From the NCBI RefSeq assembly GCF_024498175.1, contig NZ_CP101823.1, positions 2,610,987 through 2,674,986 of the forward strand: DNA of 64,000 bases. The letters are read 5' to 3'. The DNA comes from Haloplanus salinarum. GTDB lineage: Archaea > Halobacteriota > Halobacteria > Halobacteriales > Haloferacaceae. Position numbers and translations under genes: made by a program. Positions 56,934 to 64,000 of this stretch are shown one piece after another (position 1 is the stretch's first letter; each line of letters opens with the position of its first letter). A model generated the notes under the pieces. That model worked only from the letters and a program-made list of their open reading frames with translations, had not been told where the DNA came from and did no database searches.

Positions 56934-59108
56934 TCAGAAGACGAACCGTTCGAGCAGCTGTCGGGCGAACGGCGGTCGACGGTCCGCCTGCGGGTAGACG
57001 GTGACGGTCGTACAGCCCGGACTCGGGACCGTCGGCCGGTCGTCGAACAGGGCGTTCCGGAGCCGGTGGTCGGCGCCGGTGCGCACGAGCAGGTCCGGGG
57101 ACGCGAGGTTCCCGCCGTCGGTGCGGAGCGTCTCGGAGCGGACGGGGACCGACAGCAGCGACGACAGCTCGGACTGGTAGTCGTCCATCGTGCGGCTGTG
57201 TCGGTCCGTCCCCCCGTCGTCGGGGTACCAGAGCGAGATCCGACCGTCGTTCGCGGTGGCGACGGCGTCGGCCAGCGCCACGGCCCGCGAGTCGTACGGC
57301 CCGCCGTCCCCGGAGAGGGCGACGTGGGTCGGGGCGTCGTAGCCGACGTTGTCGACGAGGAACACGTCACAGGACGCGTGCCGGACGACCCAGTCGACGG
57401 GGTCGCCGAGCAGCCGTGATCGGAGGCGGAGCGGTTCGTGTTCGGCGAGGATCGCGTCCATGCCGTGGTGATCGGCGAAGTTGACGACGGCGTGTTTGGT
57501 GTCGTGGCTGACCACCTCGTCGGCCTCGACCGCGACGTCGAACTCCGCGCCGAGGGCTTCGACCCGGGCCTCGAAGGTGCGATCGGCCGCCGACTGGACG
57601 GTGGCGTTCTCGGTGAGCGGGGCCTGGTCGGGAATCTCCTCGAACCGAACGACGACCACGCGCCCGTCGTGTGGCCGGACGACGTCCGCCGCCAGCGCGA
57701 CGAGGGAGCGTTCCCGCTCCGCGCCGACGGCCTTCGTCAGCGCGACGAGCACCTCGTGGGTGTCCTCGGTGGCGGCGGACTCGACGTCGGCGAGCGCGTT
57801 CCGTCCGACCTGTCGCCGGATCGCGTCCGTCGCGACGCCCTCGCGGCGCACCCGCGGGCGGACGTAGACGAAGTACCAGACGACGCTCCCGACCGTGATC
57901 ACGAGGGCGCCGAGGAGCGCGACGGCTCCCATCTGTGTCAACAGGAGCACGCCCGTGATGGCGCCGAAGATCTGCATCCAGGGGTACAGCGGCGACGTGA
58001 ACTCGGGGTCGTAGTCGGCGTTCCCCTCGCGGAAGGCGACGACCGCGACGTTGATCAGGGCGAAGACGATGATCTGGAAGGCGCTCGCCAGTTTCGCGAT
58101 CTCGAGTATCGGGACGAAGGCGATGAGCGCGAGCAACACCACACCCGTGAGCGTGATCGAGGTGACCGGCGTCCCGAACCGGTCGCTGACGCCCGAGAGC
58201 GACGGCGGCGCCAACTTGTCCCGGCTCATCGCGAAGGGGTACCGCGACGAGGAGAGGATGCCGGCGTTGGCCGTCGAGACGAGCGCGAGGATGGCCGCGA
58301 GGATGACGGCGACGACACCCGCCTCGCCGAGGGTCACCTCGGCGGCGACGGCCACCGGCGTCAGCGACCCGGCGACGCTTCCGGGGTCGGTGATCCCGAC
58401 GAGGACGGCGACGATGGCCACGTACAGGACGGTCGTGAACGCGAGCGACCCGAGGATGCCGAGCGGGATGTTCCGGCCGGGATCCTCGACCTCCTCGGCG
58501 ATGCTCGCCACCTTGGTGACGCCGGCGTAGGAGACGAACACGAGACCGGTCGCGGCCAACAGACCCCCGAACCCGGAGCCGAAGAAGTCCACGTAGTTGG
58601 CCGACTGTACGGCCGGAGCGCTTCCGGCGGCGAACCAGCCGAGCGCCGCCAGCATGACGACGACGATGGCGACCTGGAGGCGGCCGGTCTGTTTCGCGCC
58701 GACGAGGTTCACCAGGATCAGGACCGCCGCCAGTCCGAGGGCGACCGGCTTCAGCGGCAGGTCGAACAGCAGGAGCAGGTAGGGGACGCCGCCGACGAGC
58801 GCGAGCGCACCCTTGAACGAGAGCGAGAACCAGGTGCCGACGCCGGCGACGGTGCCGAGCAGCGGGCCCATGCCGCGCTCGATGTAGATGTAGGTCCCGC
58901 CCGCCTCGGGCATCGCGGTGGCCATCTCCGATTTCGAGAGTGCGGCCGGAACCACCAGCAGTCCCGCGAGCAGGTACGCGAGGACGACGGCGGGGCCGGC
59001 GATTTCGAGCGCGAGCGCGGGTAGAATGAAGATGCCGCTGCCGATCATCGCGCCGATGCTGATCGCGAGGACCGACGGGAGGCCGAGGTCGCGTTCGAGT
59101 TCCTTCAT
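56934..59108 (-). CDS. APC-family amino-acid transporter with C-terminal UspA-like domains
   Basis: This protein of about 725 residues begins MKELERDLGLPSVLAISIGA and has about 12 membrane helices (residues 10-425), as in amino acid/polyamine/organocation permeases. A soluble C-terminal half follows with two universal-stress-type regions (HEVLVALTKAVGAERERSLV... and DAPTHVALSGDGGPYDSRAV). The C-terminal domain probably binds nucleotide and regulates transport. The start is ATG 59108, which overlaps the stop of the TrkA-N gene by four bases. Substrate cannot be read from the sequence. Confidence 0.88.
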   Translation of the reverse strand: MKELERDLGLPSVLAISIGAMIGSGIFILPALALEIAGPAVVLAYLLAGLLVVPAALSKSEMATAMPEAGGTYIYIERGMGPLLGTVAGVGTWFSLSFKGALALVGGVPYLLLLFDLPLKPVALGLAAVLILVNLVGAKQTGRLQVAIVVVMLAALGWFAAGSAPAVQSANYVDFFGSGFGGLLAATGLVFVSYAGVTKVASIAEEVEDPGRNIPLGILGSLAFTTVLYVAIVAVLVGITDPGSVAGSLTPVAVAAEVTLGEAGVVAVILAAILALVSTANAGILSSSRYPFAMSRDKLAPPSLSGVSDRFGTPVTSITLTGVVLLALIAFVPILEIAKLASAFQIIVFALINVAVVAFREGNADYDPEFTSPLYPWMQIFGAITGVLLLTQMGAVALLGALVITVGSVVWYFVYVRPRVRREGVATDAIRRQVGRNALADVESAATEDTHEVLVALTKAVGAERERSLVALAADVVRPHDGRVVVVRFEEIPDQAPLTENATVQSAADRTFEARVEALGAEFDVAVEADEVVSHDTKHAVVNFADHHGMDAILAEHEPLRLRSRLLGDPVDWVVRHASCDVFLVDNVGYDAPTHVALSGDGGPYDSRAVALADAVATANDGRISLWYPDDGGTDRHSRTMDDYQSELSSLLSVPVRSETLRTDGGNLASPDLLVRTGADHRLRNALFDDRPTVPSPGCTTVTVYPQADRRPPFARQLLERFVF

Positions 59109-59560
59109 GCGTTTTCGCGTACCGGTCGCGTCAGTTCGTCCACGAGGGCGGTCGAGAGAGCGGTCGACACACAGAACGGATCGTGGCCGGCGGCGGCGAC
59201 GACGTCGTGACGGTCGGGGTCGTTCACCCGGACGACGACGTCGGCGACGCCGAAGTGAGTCCGGACGAGTTGGGCGAGGAGGAGGTTTCGTTCGTCCCGG
59301 GGTGTCGCGACGATCACCGTCGAGCCGTCGCCGATATCGGCCGCCGCCAACTGCTGGAGATCCGTCGGATCGCCGCGGACGACACGGTGGTCGGCCGCAC
59401 CGTCGGACCCCTCGTCGACGGCCGTGACGAGGTGCCCGTCCGCGTGGAGGGAGCGGGCGATGGCTGCGGCGACGGGACCGCCCCCGAGGACACAGAAGTC
59501 GACCCCGGAGCCGTCGTCGGTCGTTTCGTCGGTCGAACGTCGGAGTGAGCGTATTTTCAT
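59105..59560 (-). CDS. TrkA-N (RCK-N) nucleotide-binding protein
   Basis: This is a 151-residue protein. A Rossmann fold with VDFCVLGGGPVAAAIARSLH, then HRVVRGDPTDLQQLAAADIG, STVIVATPRDERNLLLAQLV and VRVNDPDRHDVVAAAGHD, matches the NAD-binding TrkA-N domain that gates cation transporters. No C-terminal TrkA-C domain is present. Start ATG 59560 (MKIRSLRRSTDETT) is favoured. Its stop overlaps the transporter start by four bases, so it most likely regulates that permease by binding NAD(H) or nucleotides. Confidence 0.82.
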   Translation of the reverse strand: MKIRSLRRSTDETTDDGSGVDFCVLGGGPVAAAIARSLHADGHLVTAVDEGSDGAADHRVVRGDPTDLQQLAAADIGDGSTVIVATPRDERNLLLAQLVRTHFGVADVVVRVNDPDRHDVVAAAGHDPFCVSTALSTALVDELTRPVRENA

Positions 59561-59784
59561 GGGCTCGTGGCTGGCAGGCGTCGGTCGTCGCAGCGACGTG
59601 GTCACATCCCAATTATATCACGGAACCACATAAACTAGCCGGTCTAATCAACGATCCGTCAAAATAGTTCGTCAATATTCCCGATACCGTTACCGGACTG
59701 CGGAGGAGGTGGCCACGGACGAGGCCGTCGCCGTCGGCCGGTGTGACGGACACGCATAAGTCGCGGTGACGAGAGGGAACAGTC

Positions 59785-60279
59785 ATGAAAGACGGGGAAC
59801 TGGATGCCATCGATCGCTCCATCCTCTACTATCTCCAGCAGGACGCCCGGCGGACGTCGTCGAGCGACATCGCGGAGAAACTCGACCTGTCCCCGAGCAC
59901 CGTGCGGACGCGACTCGGTAAACTGGAGGAGAGCGGGATCATTCGAGGGTATCACATCGACATCGACTACGACCTGGCGGGGTACCCGCTGTACACGAAG
60001 ATCATCTGTACGGCGCCGGTAACGGAGCGGGACACGCTCGCGAACGCGGCCCGGAAGGTCAACGGGGTCACGGCCGTCCGCGAGATCATGACCGGCAAGC
60101 GGAACGTGTACGTCAACGCCATCGGAAAGACCCACGACGACCTCAACCGGATCGCCGGCGAACTCGACGAACTCGGCCTCGAAATCGTCGACGAACAGAT
60201 CATCCGCGACGAGTACGTCTGCCCCTACCACGGGTTCCTCGACGGCGAGGAAACCCTGGACGAGGACGCCGAACCCTGA
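59785..60279 (+). CDS. Lrp/AsnC-family transcriptional regulator
   Basis: This is a 164-residue regulator. An N-terminal winged helix (MKDGELDAIDRSILYYLQQD, then SSDIAEKLDLSPSTVRTRLG and LEESGIIRGYHIDIDYDLAG) is followed by an RAM-type domain with TKIICTAPVTERDTLANAAR and NVYVNAIGKTHDDLNRIAGE. It usually regulates amino-acid or energy genes by binding a small amino-acid effector. It is divergent from the TrkA-N/permease pair with about 220 bases between, which makes that pair a likely target. Confidence 0.9.
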   Translation: MKDGELDAIDRSILYYLQQDARRTSSSDIAEKLDLSPSTVRTRLGKLEESGIIRGYHIDIDYDLAGYPLYTKIICTAPVTERDTLANAARKVNGVTAVREIMTGKRNVYVNAIGKTHDDLNRIAGELDELGLEIVDEQIIRDEYVCPYHGFLDGEETLDEDAEP

Positions 60280-60346
60280 CGGCGGGCGACGGTCTCAGCC
60301 CCCTACTCGACCGTCGGAAGTTCCACTTCCGTCCCACCTCGCGGTT

Positions 60347-61297
60347 TCACCGCTCGGTTTCCGGGAGGTCTACGACCTCCCCGTCCGCGTACACCGTCGG
60401 CTCCCGAAGGATTCCGTCGAGGTGAAGCGGTGCCTCGACGTCGCCACCGATGCTCGCGTCGTCGCCGATGGCGACGTGGACGGTCCCCGCGGCCTTCTCG
60501 TCCAGGAGGACGGAGCCGACGAGGTCGGTCACGCCGACGTTGGTACCGATGCCGAGTTCCGCGAGGTTGGCGGCGTCCCGGCCGACCTGCTCGCGGCCCG
60601 CTTCGACTTGCTCCTGGACGGCGTCGTCGGAGATGTGAGTGACGTAGCCGTCCTCGACCTCGAACCGGATCGGCTCCTCGATCAGCCCGTGGGGCATCAT
60701 CGTCCCGTCGACGACGTAGGTCCCCGCGGCCGTCTCGGGGCTGACGAACACCTCGCCGGCCGGCAGGTTCGAGAAGTCGCCGCCCTCGTGGACCATCCCG
60801 GTGTCGGTGAGCCACTCCCGGTCGCCGGGTTCGACCGTGAGGTCGGTGCCGGCGGGCGTGGTCACCCTGATCTCGTCGGCGTCCGCGACGCGGGCGTGTA
60901 CCTCCCGGCAGTGCCGGGCGATGGCCGCGTAGTCGGCGTCCAGGCCCGCGATCATCACGTCCTCGGTGATCCCCGGAAGGGTCGCGACGCGGGCGCCGGC
61001 GTCGGTCGCGTGCTTCCGGGCCCGGGTGTGGCTCAGGCTCTTCGTCGTCGGTGCGAGCACCACGTCCGCGTCGGCCATCGCCGCCGCCACCGGGGCGGGC
61101 GGTTCGGTGCCGTGTTGCTCGCCCGGCGGGTACCGGAGGACGACCGCGTCGTCGGTCACGTCGCGGGCGACTTCGTAGAGGGTGTCGCCGATGTGGCGGC
61201 GCTCGTCGTCGGTGACGACGGCACAGGACTCGCCGGCCTCCAGGGCCATGCACTGGTGGACCGCCGTCTCGGCGGCCTCTCGGAGCGCGTCGGACAT
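60347..61297 (-). CDS. Aminopeptidase of the M29 type
   Basis: This is a 316-residue enzyme of the thermophilic aminopeptidase (M29) family, which uses two metal ions to remove N-terminal residues. Visible are the N-terminal domain (AGESCAVVTDDERRHIGDTL), SLSHTRARKHATDAGARVAT, the metal-binding GDFSNLPAGEVFVSPETAAG region (with Glu), then GTNVGVTDLVGSVLLDEKAA and the His-rich end HVAIGDDASIGGDVEAPLHL. The start is ATG 61297 (MSDALREAAETA). It is a single gene, with the convergent Lrp gene on one side. Confidence 0.88.
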   Translation of the reverse strand: MSDALREAAETAVHQCMALEAGESCAVVTDDERRHIGDTLYEVARDVTDDAVVLRYPPGEQHGTEPPAPVAAAMADADVVLAPTTKSLSHTRARKHATDAGARVATLPGITEDVMIAGLDADYAAIARHCREVHARVADADEIRVTTPAGTDLTVEPGDREWLTDTGMVHEGGDFSNLPAGEVFVSPETAAGTYVVDGTMMPHGLIEEPIRFEVEDGYVTHISDDAVQEQVEAGREQVGRDAANLAELGIGTNVGVTDLVGSVLLDEKAAGTVHVAIGDDASIGGDVEAPLHLDGILREPTVYADGEVVDLPETER

Positions 61298-61402
61298 GGG
61301 AGAACGGACGCACGCGGCGGGGTTATCCCTTGCCCTCCGCCCGCGTGAGAGCGGGGGGACGGAGGACAAAAGCACTATTCGCTCCCGGACCATACCACGA
61401 GT

Positions 61403-62152
61403 ATGGTCGACCCGATCCGCGTGCTCCACGTCGACGACGATCCGGAGTTCGTGGAAATGACGGCGACGTTCCTCGAACGGGCCGACGAGCGGATCACGGT
61501 CGAAACGGCGACGGCCGTCGACGAGGCACTCGCCCAACTCGACGGGGCGGACGTGGACTGTATCGTCTCCGATTACGACATGCCCGGCCGGAACGGCATC
61601 GAGTTTCTGGAGACCGTCCGCACGGGACGGCCGAAGCTCCCCTTCGTCCTCTTCACGGGCCGTGGCTCGGAGGAAATCGCGAGTCGAGCCATCTCCGCCG
61701 GCGTCACCGAATACCTCCAGAAGGGAGGCGGCACCGACCAGTACACCGTTCTCGCCAACCGGATCGAGAACAGCGTCCGGGCGTTCCGCGCCGAGACGGC
61801 GGTGAGCCGCACCGAGGAGCGGTACCACAACCTGGTCGATACGGCCCCCATCCCGATCATCGTCTTCGACCGCGACGGCGTGTTGGTCTACTCGAACGAC
61901 GCCGCCGTCGACTTCCTCAACGCCGACACGCACGCGGGCCTGGAGGGATCGACGTTCACCGACTTCCTCCACCCGGAGGACCGAGAACACGCGAGCGAGC
62001 GGTTCGAGCGCCTCATGGAGGAGGGGATTCCGCTGCCGGAAGTCGAGTTCCGACTCAGGGCGGTCGACGGGGAGATCAAGCCTGCGACCGTCGCGACCGC
62101 TCCCGGGTACTACCGCGGCGAGAAAGTCGCACAGGCGATGGCCTACCGGTGA
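61403..62152 (+). CDS. Response regulator with PAS domain
   Basis: This is a 249-residue protein. A receiver domain (about 5-120) has acidic pocket residues DDD in LHVDDDPEF, the phospho-acceptor Asp in [16 protein letters not shown], and the conserved Thr ([11 protein letters not shown]) and Lys (LQKGG). A PAS domain follows ([20 protein letters not shown] to FHPED-like). No histidine-kinase domain follows, so it ends as a receiver-PAS protein, or as an output module acting with partner kinases. The end KVAQAMAYR is the last visible part. No kinase gene is adjacent. Confidence 0.85.
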   Translation: MVDPIRVLHVDDDPEFVEMTATFLERADERITVETATAVDEALAQLDGADVDCIVSDYDMPGRNGIEFLETVRTGRPKLPFVLFTGRGSEEIASRAISAGVTEYLQKGGGTDQYTVLANRIENSVRAFRAETAVSRTEERYHNLVDTAPIPIIVFDRDGVLVYSNDAAVDFLNADTHAGLEGSTFTDFLHPEDREHASERFERLMEEGIPLPEVEFRLRAVDGEIKPATVATAPGYYRGEKVAQAMAYR

Positions 62153-62201
62153 CCCGCCGCGGCTCGAAACGATTATTGCCGTCGCTACGCGACTCCGCGC
62201 T

Positions 62202-63221
62202 ATGACACAGGTCGGCGTCAACGGCTACGGAACCATCGGCAAGCGCGTCGCGGACGCGGTGACGGCACAGCCGGACATGGAACTCGTCGGCGTCGCCAAG
62301 ACGCGGCCGAACTTCGAGGCGGAGGCGGCCGCGCGCAAGGGGTACCCCCTCTACGCGGCCGTCCCGGAGCGCGCCGACCGGTTCGGCGAGGCGGGACTCG
62401 ACCTCGCCGGCGAAGTCGAGGATTTGGTCGACGCCGCGGACGTCGTCGTCGACTGTACGCCCTCCGGCGTCGGCGCCGAGAACCGCTCGCTCTACCGCGA
62501 CCACGACACCCCGGCCGTCTTCCAGGGCGGCGAGGACGCGGACGTGGCCGAGGTGAGCTTCAACGCCCGCGCCAACTACGCCGAGGCCGTCGGCGCCGAC
62601 TCCGCGCGCGTGGTCTCCTGTAACACGACGGGGCTATCCCGCATCCTCGCCCCGCTGGAGGAGGCCTACGGCGTCGGGAAGGCACGTGTCACGTTGGTCC
62701 GTCGCGGGGGCGACCCCGGACAGACCGGCCGCGGACCGATCGACGACATCCTCCCCGACCCGGTGACCATCCCCTCCCACCACGGACCGGACGTGAACAC
62801 CGTCTTCCCCGACCTCGACATCGACACGCTCGGGATGAAGGTGCCGGCGACGCTGATGCACACCCACAGCGTCAACGTCACGCTGGAGAGCGAGGCCGAC
62901 GCCGCCGCGGTCCGTGAGCTGTTCGCCGACGAGTCCCGACTGTTCCTGATCCCCGAATCGGCCGACATCGACGGCTCGGGCAAGCTCAAGGAGTTCGCGA
63001 ACGACGCCGGCCGGCCCCGTGGCGACCTCTGGGAGAACTGCATCTGGGCGGAGTCGATCACCGTCGAGGGCCGCGACCTCTACCTCTTCCAGGCGATCCA
63101 CCAGGAGAGCGACGTGGTGCCCGAGAACGTCGACGCGGTCCGGGCGCTCACCGGCGGCGCCGACGCCGCGGAGAGCAGGGCGACCACCGAGGACGCGATG
63201 GGCGTCGGCATCGACTACTGA
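62202..63221 (+). CDS. gap: Type II glyceraldehyde-3-phosphate dehydrogenase (archaeal)
   Basis: This 339-residue NAD(P)-dependent enzyme converts glyceraldehyde 3-phosphate and 1,3-bisphosphoglycerate in glycolysis or gluconeogenesis. An N-terminal Rossmann motif [15 protein letters not shown] is followed by the catalytic Cys in [13 protein letters not shown] (near 140), the family's [19 protein letters not shown] segment and a C-terminal strand region ([17 protein letters not shown]). Length and motifs are those of the archaeal type, distinct from the bacterial type. Phosphoglycerate kinase, the next enzyme, is encoded nearby on the other strand. Confidence 0.95.
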   Translation: MTQVGVNGYGTIGKRVADAVTAQPDMELVGVAKTRPNFEAEAAARKGYPLYAAVPERADRFGEAGLDLAGEVEDLVDAADVVVDCTPSGVGAENRSLYRDHDTPAVFQGGEDADVAEVSFNARANYAEAVGADSARVVSCNTTGLSRILAPLEEAYGVGKARVTLVRRGGDPGQTGRGPIDDILPDPVTIPSHHGPDVNTVFPDLDIDTLGMKVPATLMHTHSVNVTLESEADAAAVRELFADESRLFLIPESADIDGSGKLKEFANDAGRPRGDLWENCIWAESITVEGRDLYLFQAIHQESDVVPENVDAVRALTGGADAAESRATTEDAMGVGIDY

Positions 63222-63292
63222 TCCGGGGCGAAGGTCGTGCCGTCGGTCACGACGGCGTGACTTTTGCCGTTCGGGTGTCTAGTCGTGGGAAC

Positions 63293-63613
63293 ATGAAACG
63301 AAAGAAGTCCATCCGTCAGGGGAAGCTAGTAGTCGTCGGCCTGCTGTTGTTGTTCGTGCCGGTGTTGATACTCGTCGCGACGCTCGCGTTCCTCCTGGTC
63401 GCGGAGGGCCTCGTTCTCGGCGAGCTGTCGGTCGTCGAACTGCTGGAACTCTACGTGATCGAACTGCTCCTCACGGCCGTCGGCGCGTACCTCCTCTTTC
63501 GGTTGCTGGGGTACTCGATCGATGCGCACCTTCCCGGCGCACGCGAGGAGACGGGCGTGGACGGGGCAGTCGATGAGGAAGCGGCCGACGAGAAACCCGT
63601 CGAAGTAGAGTGA
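63293..63613 (+). CDS. Small two-helix membrane protein
   Basis: This 106-residue protein starts at ATG 63293 (MKRKKSIRQGKLVVVGLLLL). It has a basic head, two hydrophobic segments (VVVGLLLLFVPVLILVATLAF and the later ELLELYVIELLLTAVGAYLL) and an acidic tail (VDGAVDEEAADEKPVEVE). A loop with VAEGLVLGELSVV connects the helices. It lies between gap and pgk. No family recognised. Confidence 0.6.
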   Translation: MKRKKSIRQGKLVVVGLLLLFVPVLILVATLAFLLVAEGLVLGELSVVELLELYVIELLLTAVGAYLLFRLLGYSIDAHLPGAREETGVDGAVDEEAADEKPVEVE

Positions 63614-63626
63614 CGGGAGCGGGAAA

Positions 63627-64000
63627 TCAGTCGTCCCGTGACAGCGCCTCGACGCCGGGAAGCGACTGCCCGGTGAGCGCCCGCACGTAGGCGCCGCCGG
63701 CGATGGAGACGTGAGAGAAGTAGTCCTCGTCGAGGCCGTAGAGTTCGATCGCACGGGAGGTGTCGCCACCGCCGATGACGGAAAAGCAGTCCGTCGAGGC
63801 GATGGATTCGAGGATGCCGACGGTGCCGTCGGCGAAGCGTTCGTCCTCGAACACGCCGAGGGCGCCTTTCACGAAGACGGCCGCGGAGTCCTCGATGACC
63901 TCGCCGTAGTCGCCAACGGTGGTCGCTCCCACGTCGAGCAGCGGTTGGGTCTTCTCGACGCCCTCCACGGGAACCTCCGCCCGTTCCTCGTCGCGTTCGT
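63627..64000 (-). CDS. pgk: Phosphoglycerate kinase, C-terminal part
   Basis: The frame is open to the right edge, so the N-terminal two thirds lie outside. The visible C-terminal domain has SVIGGGDTSRAIELYGLD (the nucleotide-binding GGGDT loop), SIASTDCFS and the ending SHVSIAGGAYVRALTG-QSLPGVEAL, typical of phosphoglycerate kinase. The enzyme transfers phosphate between 1,3-bisphosphoglycerate and ADP, following GAPDH in glycolysis. It is convergent with the 63293 gene. Confidence 0.9.
   Translation of the reverse strand, partial: ERDEERAEVPVEGVEKTQPLLDVGATTVGDYGEVIEDSAAVFVKGALGVFEDERFADGTVGILESIASTDCFSVIGGGDTSRAIELYGLDEDYFSHVSIAGGAYVRALTGQSLPGVEALSRDD

Noticed and set aside
56934-59612. 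Longer 892-residue form of the APC transporter
   Set aside because: The extra N-terminus is Arg-rich shadow sequence opposite the TrkA-N gene; the ATG at 59108 gives the family start.
60347-62221. Longer 624-residue form of the M29 peptidase
   Set aside because: The extension is the antisense of the response-regulator gene; ATG 61297 fits the family.

Overview
This is a haloarchaeal chromosome segment. The signs are high-GC acidic proteins, a PGF-CTERM S-layer-type protein, an archaeal RNA polymerase with split B subunits, EF-1alpha and EF-2, a Bat-like regulator, and archaeal TATA boxes sitting close to start codons. A member of the Halorubrum/Haloplanus side of the class is plausible, but the genus is a guess.

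Layout. (1) 1-5719 is chromosome: the C-terminal part of a surface glycoprotein, a small hypothetical protein, a redoxin gene broken by an in-frame amber codon, an ASCH-like protein, a Bat-like PAS/GAF regulator and a two-repeat winged-helix protein. (2) 5720-6395 is non-coding and carries repeats that include the tRNA-Ala 3' end. (3) About 6234-30742 is an integrated element of about 24.5 kb in the 3' end of tRNA-Ala(CGC). Its parts are: tyrosine recombinase and zinc-finger genes (6396-8358, minus); two phiH1-type repressor-like genes (8569-9202, plus); an AT-rich three-gene cargo block of unknown function (9209-12296, plus); a truncated gene fragment, an HNH endonuclease and a ribbon-helix-helix-like gene (12344-14170); a long, tightly overlapping minus-strand operon (25443 down to 14167) encoding two large exported proteins, about eight small multi-pass membrane proteins, a polytopic protein and a P-loop ATPase; a divergent AbrB-like gene (25602); a non-coding patch with a hairpin and iteron-like repeat; and a minus-strand early-type operon (30548 down to 26422) of small zinc-ribbon proteins and a large winged-helix protein that may start replication. 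(4) 30729-50722 is the conserved translation/transcription supercluster on the minus strand: rpoH, rpoB2, rpoB1, rpoA1, rpoA2, nusA-like, rps12, rps7, EF-2, EF-1alpha, rps10, then tRNA-Ala. Metabolic and signalling genes are interspersed. (5) 50975-64000 is chromosome: tRNA-Asp with a partial copy, a HerA-like ATPase, two isoaspartyl methyltransferase-type genes around a soluble transducer, an APC transporter with a TrkA-N partner, an Lrp regulator, an M29 peptidase, a response regulator, GAPDH and the end of phosphoglycerate kinase.

The element is the most interesting part. It has no recognisable terminase, portal, tail or HK97-type capsid gene. Its morphogenesis-like operon instead consists of membrane proteins, signal-peptide proteins and one ATPase. 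That fits a membrane-based particle, either a pleomorphic virus or a plasmid-vesicle element of the pR1SE kind known from Halorubrum lacusprofundi, but this is inference from gene content. Its genes are joined by stop/start overlaps with strong Shine-Dalgarno sequences embedded in the end of the preceding gene, unlike the leaderless style seen at several host genes.
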